Below, one piece after another: positions 16,657-24,788 of a stretch of DNA of 64,000 bases. The notes beneath the pieces were generated by a model, which made no database searches, was not told where the DNA came from, and was given only the letters and a program-made list of their open reading frames with translations. Source of the DNA: Pseudomonas sp. CC120222-01a (GTDB lineage Bacteria; Pseudomonadota; Gammaproteobacteria; Pseudomonadales; Pseudomonadaceae). Both the position numbers and the translations under genes were made by a program. Position 1 is the stretch's first letter. Each line of letters begins with the position of its first letter. The stretch covers positions 1 to 64,000 of the forward strand of contig NZ_QEQQ01000030.1 in NCBI RefSeq assembly GCF_003097235.1, in the 5' to 3' direction.

Positions 16657-19600
16657 ATGGCGGACAGCAAGGAAGCGCAATTCCAGCAGGACATTATCGA
16701 CGCCCTGGCCGCCCAAGGCTGGTTGGTGGGTACGGCCAGCGGCTACGACCGCCGCACGGCGTTGTATACCGAAGATGTGCTGGGCTACTTCAAGGATGCC
16801 TGGCCGGAGCGCTGGGACAAGTTTGCCAAGGCCAACCCGAATGGCCCGGACGCTGTACTGGTGCAAAAGCTGGTGCGCGAGCTGGAGCAGAGCGGCACCC
16901 TAGATGTGCTACGGCACGGCTTTAAGCTACCTGCGGTAAAGGTTGAGCTGTGCAGCTTTCAGCCTGACCACGGCATGAACCCGGACACACTCAAGCGCTA
17001 CCAGTGCAACCGACTGCGCGTGGTGCCGGAGGTGTCCTACTCGCCACATGCGCGTGAGGCTGGCAGCAGTGGGCAGAGCTACAATCCACGGCTGGATCTC
17101 GTGTTGTTCGTCAACGGCATCCCCACCGCCACTCTGGAGCTGAAAAGCGAGTTCAAGCAGTCGGTAGAAAACGCCAAGCGCCAATACCGTTACGATCGCC
17201 CGGTAAAAGACCCGCTCACCCGTAAGCCCGAGCCACTGCTGACCTTCAAGCGCGGCGCGCTGGTGCACTTTGCCGTGGGCCAGAACGAGGTGGCGATGAC
17301 CACCAAGCTGGCGGGCAAAGACACCTTCTTCCTGCCGTTCAACCTCGGCAGCGCGGATGGCGGCGCGGGCAACCCGATGCCTGAAGACGACAGTCAATAC
17401 GCCACCAGCTACCTGTGGCAACGCCTGATGCAGCCGGATGCCTGGCTCAAGGTGCTGGGACGCTTTCTGCACCTGGACAAGAAAACCAGCGAAGGCTTCG
17501 ACGGCACGCCGGTGACCAAGGAGACGATGATCTTCCCGCGTTACCACCAGTGGGAAGTGGTCAACCAACTGGTCAACACCACCCGCGCCGAAGGGCCGGG
17601 CAAACGCTATTTGATCCAGCACAGCGCCGGGTCGGGCAAGTCCAACTCCATCGCCTGGACGGCGCATCAGCTGGCTTCGCTGTACGACGATGCCGGCCAA
17701 CGACTGTTCAACTCGGTGATCGTGGTCACCGACCGCACGGTGCTGGATAGCCAGTTGCAGAACACCATCTACCAGTTTGAGCACGCCCAGGGAGTGGTCA
17801 AACCGATCAGCCGGGATGTCGGCAACCAGAGCAAATCCGAACAGCTGGCCGAGGCGCTGGCCGAGCAGGCGCGCATCATCATCGTCACCATCCAGACCTT
17901 CCCGGCGTTGTTCGATGCCCTGGACAAGTACCCCAAGCTGGCCAGCGGGCGCTATGCGGTGATCGCTGACGAGGCGCATTCCTCGCAAACCGGCTCATCG
18001 GCCAGCAAGCTGAAACAGATACTGGGCAGTGAGGCCCTAGAGGCTGAAGAGGTCAGCGCCGAAGAGTTGCTGGACGCCGCCGTGCAGGCGCGCCAACCGA
18101 ACGAGCGCATCAGCTACTACGCCTTCACCGCTACGCCCAAGGCCAAGACCCTGGAGCTGTTCGGTCGCCCGGCCGACCCAACGCTGCCGGCCAGTGCCAG
18201 CAACAAGCCGGAGGCGTTTCACCTGTACTCCATGCGTCAGGCCATCGAGGAAGGTTTTATCCTCGACGTGCTGCGTAACTACACCACCTACAGCACCGCT
18301 TGGAAGATCGCCCACCCGGATGGTGAAGATGACGAGGTGGACAGCAAGAAGGCGCGCATCAAGCTGGCGCGTTGGGTGCGTTTGCACCCGTACAATATCA
18401 GCCAGAAGGTCGAGGTGATCGTCGAGCACTTCCGCGCCAATATCCGTGGTCTGCTGGGTGGCAAGGCCAAAGCCATGGTCGTCACCAGCAGCCGTCAGGA
18501 AGCGGTGCGTTACCAACTGGCGGTGAAGACTTATGTACAGCAGATGGGGTACAGCGATGTGCACCCGCTGGTGGCGTTCTCCGGCAGCGTGTTACCGGAT
18601 GAGCTGATCCCTGAAGAGGTGACGGAAAGCAGCAGCCTGCTTAACGCCGGCCTGAATGGCCGCGACCTGGCACAGGCGTTCGACACCCAGGACTTCAACG
18701 TGATGATCGCGGCCAACAAGTACCAGACCGGCTTCGATCAGCCCAAGCTATGCGCCATGTACGTGGATAAGAAGCTGCAAGGCGTAGACTGCGTGCAAAC
18801 TTTGTCGCGGCTGAACCGCACCTTCGGCGACAGCAAGCAAACCTTCATTCTCGACTTCTTCAACGAGCCGCAGGACATTCTCGACGCCTTCTTGCCGTAC
18901 TACACCAAGGCCGAGCTGACCGATGTGACTGATCCGCAGATCATCTATGACCTGCAGAAGAAGTTGGATGCCGAGGGGATCTATCACTGGCAGGAGGTCG
19001 AGGCGTTCGCCATGGCCTTCTTCGACCCCAAGGCGGCGGCCAGCAAGCTCAGCTACTACTGCACACCGGCCAAGGAGCGCTTTGCCAAGCGCTACGCCTT
19101 CTCGGTGGAGTCACGCCAGCAGGCGCTGGACTTCAAACGCACGGCCGAGGCTAACGGCGACAGTAGCGGCCTGAAAAAAGCCGAGCACGCGCTGAAAGAG
19201 GCCGGCGAGCAAATCGATCAACTCGACCTGTTCCGTAAAAACCTGCAGAGCTTTGTGCGCCTGTACGAGTTCCTCTCGCAGATTGTGCCCTACGAGGACC
19301 GTGAACTGGAGCAGCTCTGCGTGTACGCCAAACACCTGCACCCGCTGTTGCGCGTGGATCGCCTACAACAAGACGACGTGGATGTGGGCGAGCTGCAACT
19401 GAGCCACTACCGTCTGAGCAAGCGCGCCGAGCATCAGCTGCGCCTGAACGAGGAAACCGGCGAATACACCCTCAAACCTAGTAGTGATGTGGGCAGCGGC
19501 AAGCCCCATGATCCGGAGAAGAAGCGCTTATCGGAAATCATCGAGGCGCTGAACGATATCTTCGGAGCCGAGGTGAGTGATGACGACCAACTGCAGTTCC

Positions 19601-19857
19601 TTACCGGCATCGCCCAGCGCATCAGCCGCCAGGAAGATGTGATGGCCCAGGTGAACAACCACTCGGTGGATCAAGTGATGCACGGCCTGTTCCCCAAACG
19701 CGTGTTGGACACCGTGCTGGACGCCATGACCGACCACGAGAAACTCTCGCTGGAGGTACTGGATAACGAGACGAAGAGTCGGGCGTTTGCGCTGGTGATT
19801 TTGAAGATGCTGAAGACAGCGGCTGGATTTGATCAGAGCGGCTTGCACGGTGCCTGA
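16657..19857 (+). CDS. hsdR: Type I restriction endonuclease subunit HsdR
   Basis: 1066 residues. It is the DNA-translocating and cutting subunit of the type I complex. The N-terminal PD-(D/E)xK nuclease shows Asp147 and E161-L-K163 (LDLVLF and TLELKSEF). The superfamily-2 motor follows: Walker A HSAGSGKSNS (Lys328), DEAH at 438-441, and motif III YYAFTATPKAKTLELFG. Motif VI-type residues are in QTLSRLNRTF. The C-terminal 250 residues are helical and would dock on HsdM. All motifs needed for cutting are present, so the enzyme is probably active. The ATG follows the hsdS TAA directly. Confidence 0.95.
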   Translation: MADSKEAQFQQDIIDALAAQGWLVGTASGYDRRTALYTEDVLGYFKDAWPERWDKFAKANPNGPDAVLVQKLVRELEQSGTLDVLRHGFKLPAVKVELCSFQPDHGMNPDTLKRYQCNRLRVVPEVSYSPHAREAGSSGQSYNPRLDLVLFVNGIPTATLELKSEFKQSVENAKRQYRYDRPVKDPLTRKPEPLLTFKRGALVHFAVGQNEVAMTTKLAGKDTFFLPFNLGSADGGAGNPMPEDDSQYATSYLWQRLMQPDAWLKVLGRFLHLDKKTSEGFDGTPVTKETMIFPRYHQWEVVNQLVNTTRAEGPGKRYLIQHSAGSGKSNSIAWTAHQLASLYDDAGQRLFNSVIVVTDRTVLDSQLQNTIYQFEHAQGVVKPISRDVGNQSKSEQLAEALAEQARIIIVTIQTFPALFDALDKYPKLASGRYAVIADEAHSSQTGSSASKLKQILGSEALEAEEVSAEELLDAAVQARQPNERISYYAFTATPKAKTLELFGRPADPTLPASASNKPEAFHLYSMRQAIEEGFILDVLRNYTTYSTAWKIAHPDGEDDEVDSKKARIKLARWVRLHPYNISQKVEVIVEHFRANIRGLLGGKAKAMVVTSSRQEAVRYQLAVKTYVQQMGYSDVHPLVAFSGSVLPDELIPEEVTESSSLLNAGLNGRDLAQAFDTQDFNVMIAANKYQTGFDQPKLCAMYVDKKLQGVDCVQTLSRLNRTFGDSKQTFILDFFNEPQDILDAFLPYYTKAELTDVTDPQIIYDLQKKLDAEGIYHWQEVEAFAMAFFDPKAAASKLSYYCTPAKERFAKRYAFSVESRQQALDFKRTAEANGDSSGLKKAEHALKEAGEQIDQLDLFRKNLQSFVRLYEFLSQIVPYEDRELEQLCVYAKHLHPLLRVDRLQQDDVDVGELQLSHYRLSKRAEHQLRLNEETGEYTLKPSSDVGSGKPHDPEKKRLSEIIEALNDIFGAEVSDDDQLQFLTGIAQRISRQEDVMAQVNNHSVDQVMHGLFPKRVLDTVLDAMTDHEKLSLEVLDNETKSRAFALVILKMLKTAAGFDQSGLHGA

Positions 19858-19885
19858 ACACCGTGTGTAAGGATAGGATGCAACG

Positions 19886-20797
19886 ATGGCAATTCCTGAT
19901 TTTCAAAGCGTGATGCGGCCTGTGCTGGCCACTGTGCAAAATGGTATGCCGATGCCACTCAACGAGGTGCGCGAGCAGGTGGCCGAGCAGTTTCAACTGA
20001 CCGAGGAGGAGCGCAAGGAGCGGCTGCCCTCTGGCCATCAGTCAGTAATCAACAACCGAGTGGGCTGGGCACGTACTTATTTGAACAAAGCGGGACTGCT
20101 GTGCATTCCTACTAAGGGGATGGTGCAGATTACGCCGCGCGGCCTCACTACTTTGGCTGATGGCCCGGAGCGCATCACGGTTAGTTGGCTGAAGCAGTTC
20201 CCTGAATTCGCAGACTTCCATACCGCCAAACCGCAAGAGCTTGACGCGCCTGCCTTGCTACCTGTCGAGGTTGCTGAAACCACGCCTGACGAGCAGTTGG
20301 CAGAAGCGCATCAAGCATTGGTACAGTCACTGGCAGATGAGCTGTTAGTGCAAGTCCGGGCTGCTACCCCCAGCTTTTTTGAGCAGTTGGTGGTCGATCT
20401 CATGATCGCGATGGGCTACGGCGGATCGCGTAAGGAAGCCGGTAAGGCAACCCAGGCAACCAATGATGATGGGATTGACGGGATTATTAAAGAAGACAAG
20501 CTCGGGCTTGACGTGATTTATCTGCAGGCCAAGCGCTGGACCAACACTGTGCACCGTCCGGAAGTCGACAAATTTATCGGCGCTTTGACACGCCAGCGTG
20601 CCCGCAAAGGCGTGTTTATCACCACGTCGGATTTCTCGGATGGCGCCCGTGCTGCAGCGCTGGGGCTGGATATCAAAGTGGTGCTGATCGACGGTGTCGA
20701 GCTGGCGCGACTGATGGTCGAGAACAACTTGGGTGTGAGCATTAAGCAGGTGTATGAGGTGAAGCAGTTAGACAGCGATTATTTCGCAGGGGAGTGA
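19886..20797 (+). CDS. mrr: Mrr-like restriction endonuclease
   Basis: 303 residues. Residues 1-100 are the Mrr N-terminal winged-helix domain (LNEVREQVAEQFQLTEEER, INNRVGWARTYLNKAGLL). Residues about 160-290 are the Mrr_cat nuclease: FFEQLVVDLM (Glu166), DDGIDGII (Asp198) and LQAKRW (Q214-A-K216), the QxK variant of the PD-(D/E)xK core. E. coli Mrr cuts methylated DNA, and it is known to be triggered when foreign type I or III methylases modify the genome. It lies 28 bases after hsdR and could be cotranscribed with the hsd operon. AAGGATAGGAT precedes the ATG. Confidence 0.92.
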   Translation: MAIPDFQSVMRPVLATVQNGMPMPLNEVREQVAEQFQLTEEERKERLPSGHQSVINNRVGWARTYLNKAGLLCIPTKGMVQITPRGLTTLADGPERITVSWLKQFPEFADFHTAKPQELDAPALLPVEVAETTPDEQLAEAHQALVQSLADELLVQVRAATPSFFEQLVVDLMIAMGYGGSRKEAGKATQATNDDGIDGIIKEDKLGLDVIYLQAKRWTNTVHRPEVDKFIGALTRQRARKGVFITTSDFSDGARAAALGLDIKVVLIDGVELARLMVENNLGVSIKQVYEVKQLDSDYFAGE

Positions 20798-20863
20798 ATT
20801 GTAACGTTTGGTCTTAACAAGACTTCGGCAGCTAATACTGACTCATATCCCTCTAATATGATG

Positions 20864-21130
20864 TCAGCGCCCGATGGCTCCCCTGCGCTTCAAGATCAAT
20901 GCAGCAGTGAGACGATAGTGATACCTGGTGGCGTCGGAATGATCTTTCAGGTACTGGGTAAGAAACCAGCGCACATGCTTTAGCTGCCAGGTCCACGGAT
21001 TATCTCGATGCCATCGCTGTTGAATGGCAGCCTGCATGATTCGGGCTTGGCGTAGGTGGCGTTGCTGCGTCGTTCTCGAGCCGGCCAGGGTGCCGCTCAG
21101 GAACAGCGTCATATCAAAGGGTTTGCTCAT
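20864..21130 (-). CDS. Small protein resembling a recombinase core-binding domain, coupled to integrase 2
   Basis: 88 residues, starting at the ATG that overlaps the stop of the preceding recombinase gene (ATGA), so the pair is likely translated together. The phrase KHVRWFLTQYLKDHSDATRY followed by a Tyr-rich helix resembles the SAM-like core-binding domain at the N-terminus of tyrosine recombinases. It may supply DNA contacts or regulate the recombinase. That is inference, and no catalytic residue is present. It is the last gene of the minus-strand mobility block and converges on mrr. The 66 bases between the two genes contain no clear terminator. Confidence 0.7.
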   Translation of the reverse strand: MSKPFDMTLFLSGTLAGSRTTQQRHLRQARIMQAAIQQRWHRDNPWTWQLKHVRWFLTQYLKDHSDATRYHYRLTAALILKRRGAIGR

Positions 21131-22107
21131 GATCGTCCACCAATGTAGGCCGAAACCACATCTATCCGGTTGTGCCCAAGCTCAAGGCTGATCTGTAGGC
21201 GTGCCTGATGATCAAGTTCGCGCTCTGTGCGAAAACCATGGCCACCATTGATCGGAGCTGCGAGGCCTGTAAGTTGCTGGTAACGTTTGCAGGCGTATGC
21301 CGCACGCAGTTCATGGAACCCCTTTAATCCGTATTCATACATTATTGCGCGAGCAGGGAGCACAGTCCGCTGAATGAACACGGCGTAGGTTTCATCCCGG
21401 GACAGTAAGTTGCGGCTGCCGGTCGGCGACGCTTCACGCGCCAACTGTAGTGCCGCCTTTACCTCCTCATTTGCGATGACCCATCGCGGAGCTGAAGCCC
21501 CTGAGCGGCCGCCTTTGGTGCCGTCCTGTATATTGATGCGGCCTAAGTACTCGGCTTCGCGGTGCAAGCGTGGCAGGTCCGCCAGGATCGCTTCGCGCAG
21601 GCGCATTCCGGTAGTCCGGGCCAGCATGACAATCGCTGCTACCCGCTCATGTTGCTGTTGTGCCAGCACCTGCGCTACTCGTTGAACGTTTTGATAGTCT
21701 TGGCCATCCGGCGCACGGGTGCGTACGATGGATCGCTGCTGTCCCAACGCTTGGCTCGGACTGACAATTCTCACGTCCAGATCACCGCGCAGCGCTGCGA
21801 GGGCGCGGTTAACGCTGCTCAGGCGGTTTTGCGCGGTGGCGATGCACAGTTCGCCTTGCTGGATCTGCTGGCGCAGGTATGCGACGTAATCCTCCAGCGT
21901 CTGTCGATCAATCTGGCGTGCATCGTTGTAACCGGGGCCGTCCTCCGATCGGCACCATCGCACGAAGGCTTGCCAGCGATCGCTGTGTGCTTTGACGGTG
22001 GCGAAGTGGCCGCCTGCGAACATATCCTCGAGTGCCTGACGACCGGCATAGCTCAGTTGGCGACCGTAGCCAAAATTGCGACCATCACGCCGACCGACCA
22101 GCGCCAT
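21127..22107 (-). CDS. Tyrosine recombinase (second integrase of the island)
   Basis: 326 residues from the ATG at 22107, chosen because AAGGTG lies just upstream. The longer open frame to 22212 has no ribosome site. The N-terminal part (about 30-120) looks like a SAM-like DNA-binding domain. The catalytic domain is complete: Arg169 (TTGMRLREA), Lys198, His265-x-x-Arg268 (FHELRAAYACKRYQQ), His312 (LELGHNRIDVVSAYIG) and nucleophile Tyr321, only six residues from the end. It is unlike the P4-type integrase at 24789. Its substrate is unknown. It could move a sub-element or resolve the island. It is coupled to the 88-residue gene downstream. Confidence 0.85.
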   Translation of the reverse strand: MALVGRRDGRNFGYGRQLSYAGRQALEDMFAGGHFATVKAHSDRWQAFVRWCRSEDGPGYNDARQIDRQTLEDYVAYLRQQIQQGELCIATAQNRLSSVNRALAALRGDLDVRIVSPSQALGQQRSIVRTRAPDGQDYQNVQRVAQVLAQQQHERVAAIVMLARTTGMRLREAILADLPRLHREAEYLGRINIQDGTKGGRSGASAPRWVIANEEVKAALQLAREASPTGSRNLLSRDETYAVFIQRTVLPARAIMYEYGLKGFHELRAAYACKRYQQLTGLAAPINGGHGFRTERELDHQARLQISLELGHNRIDVVSAYIGGRS

Positions 22108-22444
22108 TGTCTTCACCTTGATCGTTGGTTTGCAGGAGCCGCAGCAGGGCTTTCCAGTGGGGGCCGATGGTGTCCAACTGTCCCCAGTGTGCTGGGCGGA
22201 TGAGGAGGGCATTTTCGCTGTGCTGCAGCAAAGCCCCTTCCTCTTGCAACTGCTCGATGAGCTGAGCCAGGTCTATGGGCTCAGGTGTTGCACTGGCGAC
22301 AGCGGCGACAGTGGCGACAACACCCGCCGCATCTCGCTTGGCAGGTGGCGACAAAGTGGTGACGCTGGCGGCGACACACCGTAACTCGGTCGGCGAGCGA
22401 TGTTGCGCTCGATAGCGGCGCACGGCGTCATTGAGGCGGAACAT
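22085..22444 (-). CDS. Small hypothetical protein between DUF3987 and recombinase genes
   Basis: 119 residues from the ATG at 22444, which has AGGTG upstream and overlaps the end of the DUF3987 gene. The frame overlaps the start of the recombinase by 23 bases. I do not recognise it. It contains the repeat VATVAAVAS, encoded by three GTCGCC units at 9-base spacing, and a helical segment IDLAQLIEQLQEEGALLQ. Overlaps on both sides indicate it is a member of the minus-strand mobility operon. Confidence 0.6.
   Translation of the reverse strand: MFRLNDAVRRYRAQHRSPTELRCVAASVTTLSPPAKRDAAGVVATVAAVASATPEPIDLAQLIEQLQEEGALLQHSENALLIRPAHWGQLDTIGPHWKALLRLLQTNDQGEDNGAGRSA
22295..22376. repeat. Five GGCGACA heptamer repeats
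   Basis: GGCGACA occurs at 22295, 22304, 22313, 22347 and 22370. The first three are at exact 9-base spacing. They lie inside the small ORF 22085-22444, so codon repeats could explain them. The same array in opposite orientation, 23 of 25 bases identical, is found at 24761-24785 in non-coding DNA. Confidence 0.7.
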
Positions 22445-23825
22445 GGCGCACCTCGAATATGTCCCCGTCATTGTCCAGCCAGTTATGGGCAACCAACTGC
22501 AGCAATAACTCGAAGGTGTGCCGCGTGCTTTTACGGGCAAAGCGGGGGCCGTTGCGCGTTAGGTCGCGCAGGCGAAACGGTGGCCAGTTCTTCTTTATCA
22601 ACCAGCGCAGCAGGCAGTCGGCCTCTGCGCGAAGCTTATTCAGAGGCTCCTGTTCAGTCAGTCGTTGGTTCTCGGCCAAGTAGTAATCCATCAGCGTAGA
22701 GGCGCGCTGAATGTGCATGTCTTCCAATGCAGTCGATTCCTCAACCACCGCCATCACACCAGCCATGCGAAGTACGTTCGCGGCGGCTTTGCCCGCAGCA
22801 GCTTGCACGTTGACCAGCTCGCCAAATTCCCCAGACTCGCATTCAATGGTGTCGTGAATGGCAATCCAGGCCTCACGGGCGCGGCGGCTCAACTCCAGGG
22901 TTACAGGGTTGAGGCCGCCGTCTTTATGGCGTGACCAAGGCTTCTGCATCAGCGCGGCAATGCGTTGCTGGTACAGGCGCACCTTTGGATCTCGGGTCAG
23001 GTCGATGGCTTTGTACAGCCGTTGTCCAATCAGACGCTCGGGCCAACTGATCAGGCAGCGCCCCAGGATGCCCTGGTCTTTGATATCTGCGTCCTGAAGC
23101 AAGCGGTTGGCCAGGCGGGGTTGCAGCATCAAGTGCATGCTGAGACGGCGGTCATAGGCACGCAGACTTTCCCCTGCCATCGCGCGCGACCGATCAATCG
23201 GGCTGCCGTCCCACAGCGTCGACAAGTGAGTGATCGCCTTAATCATGTTGTCTTTGTTCATGGTGCTGCCGCCCAAAAACTGCCCGCCTTCATCGCTGAA
23301 CAGCCCCATGCTCGGCAAACCATGGCAGAGGCTTTTGACCAGGCCTTCAATGGTCGGCTCAGCACTGAGGAGTCTCGGTTGGACGGGTTCAGGTTGGGCG
23401 TCCAGTGCTGGCTGTGCTGACTTTTTCGAGGCCGGTGACTTCGCGGTGAGGCTCATTGCAGCTCGGTGCGCCTTGAGCTGTTCGCCATAGGCGATCCACT
23501 GCTGCCTCTCCCAGCTGCGTACGGCCTGCAACGCAACATGGTCCACCGCGCTTTTGCGATCACCCGAGCAAGCCACTGTCAGCAAGTACAGCGACAACGG
23601 ATAAATTCTGCCGTCGAGGTGAACATTGGCGTGCGCCTGGCTCGCCAAAGCTGCCGTGGCCAGAACAGATTGCGCGGCCATGGCGCAGGGCACGCCGATC
23701 ACTTCGGCCATGCGTTCCACGGCCGGCCCCAAAATATCGCCCAGCGCCGCGACCGGGTAGGGTAGAGGCGTAATCTGCTGTTCCAACAAGGGGCGTGGTG
23801 GCCCTTGGACTTCGCGCAGTTGCAT
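22428..23825 (-). CDS. DUF3987 (YfjI-type) protein of integrative elements
   Basis: 465 residues. The N-terminal part shows YPVAALGDILGPAVERMAEV, then a Walker A-like loop CSGDRKSAVD near residue 100, which marks the DUF3987/YfjI family, frequent in satellite prophages and genomic islands and often considered a primase/helicase-like ATPase. Residues 290-390 carry the conserved EAWIAIHDTIECESGEFGEL helix. The C-terminal end looks like a winged helix (LRDLTRNGPRFARKSTRHTF). It likely acts in replication or maintenance of the excised island, by family inference. It is the first gene of the minus-strand operon, with heptamer repeats on each side. Confidence 0.82.
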   Translation of the reverse strand: MQLREVQGPPRPLLEQQITPLPYPVAALGDILGPAVERMAEVIGVPCAMAAQSVLATAALASQAHANVHLDGRIYPLSLYLLTVACSGDRKSAVDHVALQAVRSWERQQWIAYGEQLKAHRAAMSLTAKSPASKKSAQPALDAQPEPVQPRLLSAEPTIEGLVKSLCHGLPSMGLFSDEGGQFLGGSTMNKDNMIKAITHLSTLWDGSPIDRSRAMAGESLRAYDRRLSMHLMLQPRLANRLLQDADIKDQGILGRCLISWPERLIGQRLYKAIDLTRDPKVRLYQQRIAALMQKPWSRHKDGGLNPVTLELSRRAREAWIAIHDTIECESGEFGELVNVQAAAGKAAANVLRMAGVMAVVEESTALEDMHIQRASTLMDYYLAENQRLTEQEPLNKLRAEADCLLRWLIKKNWPPFRLRDLTRNGPRFARKSTRHTFELLLQLVAHNWLDNDGDIFEVRHVPPQ

Positions 23826-24243
23826 AGCCTTCCTCCATAAATTACCGATCTCTCCCTCACGTCATCCCGCCAAGAATGTTGAGTGTTATCAGGGATCAAG
23901 GCCCCTGCGACCTGTGAGGGTGTCCACTGACGCGGGACTGGCGGCTCCTTACGACCAAGAGCAAGGGCACCTCATGATCTGGCCTCCTGAACACCGTTAC
24001 CGGTGGGCGGGTGGAGGCTGCATTGGCTGACGAGACCAGTGCCGCGAGATCCTGAGCTAGGTGCAAGCAGCACTGCGATGACCGGGGCATGCCTGAATGT
24101 CAGTCAGGTGCAGTCCATTCCCTGGTCTGCGGCACCATCATCTACAGCGCTGTTGCTGGTGACATCGGTGTTTGTCACGCCGATTGTCACGAGGGGAATT
24201 GCCGCAAAGCCCTGTGCGATGAGGGCTGCAGCAGTGGTAGGAG

Positions 24244-24276
24244 CGCCCGTCTCTTTTCTGGAAAAAGAGACGGGCG
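24244..24276. repeat. Perfect inverted repeat, 14-bp arms
   Basis: Arms CGCCCGTCTCTTTT (24244-24257) and AAAAGAGACGGGCG (24263-24276) enclose the loop CTGGA. There is no T-run outside the arms, so it is not a standard terminator, although the loop-proximal A/T tract is unusual. Confidence 0.75.
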
Positions 24277-24635
24277 AACGGTTGGCACAAAACGTTGGCC
24301 GAGCAGGTTCGTTGCTGCAGGGCTAAAGGGTTAGCGGGCAGCCGCACTAGGCGGATTGTTTAGAGGGCGTCCATCATTCTGGCGAATGACCGTGCGAGCC
24401 TCCGGGCGCGAATCGCACTTTGGGATGAACCACCGGGTTAGCGGCATGACCTTCAAGGCTCTGGTCATCTGGGGTGCTGCCTAAGGCAGCGCTTTGAACC
24501 TTCGTTCTATCGCTCACCGCGGCTCGGGTCAATTGGTGAAGGGCACATGGAAATGCGTCAGATTCCACCTCTGGCGTGCTTTGGAAGTCGGTGGGTGTCA
24601 GTGGCAAAATGGCCGTTTGTCGCTTTTCTAGTGTT

Positions 24636-24680
24636 AGCCCGTGAGCATGGGGATGCGAAGCCTCCCCATGCTCACGGGCT
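24636..24680. repeat. Perfect inverted repeat, 18-bp arms
   Basis: Arms AGCCCGTGAGCATGGGGA (24636-24653) and TCCCCATGCTCACGGGCT (24663-24680) enclose a 9-base loop. The arms match base for base. The structure sits between the DUF3987 operon and the integrase in non-coding DNA. Confidence 0.85.
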
Positions 24681-24716
24681 TAGCCGGAGAAGCCAAAATC
24701 GAGGCGAGTTGGCGAC

Positions 24717-24785
24717 TGTCGCCATCCGCTCAGACGGCAGGATGTAGATGGCACGCGGTCTGTCGCCAGTGTCGCCGTTGTCGCC
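24717..24785. repeat. Four TGTCGCC heptamers next to the integrase stop
   Basis: TGTCGCC occurs at 24717 (part of the palindrome GGCGACTGTCGCC, 24711-24723), 24761, 24770 and 24779, the last three at 9-base spacing. The array ends four bases before the integrase stop codon. It mirrors, in opposite orientation, the array at 22295-22319. Confidence 0.75.
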
Positions 24786-24788
24786 GCC

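Larger units (their letters stand above)
23826..24788. other. Gene-poor stretch with hairpins and heptamer repeats
   Basis: About 960 bases without a convincing gene. The best frame (minus, 24374-24607, TTG start) stays open further upstream but has no ATG or ribosome site. The stretch holds two long perfect inverted repeats (24244-24276 and 24636-24680) and four TGTCGCC heptamers (24717-24785). Promoter and control DNA for the DUF3987 operon must lie here, and a replication origin of the excised element is possible. Confidence 0.5.
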
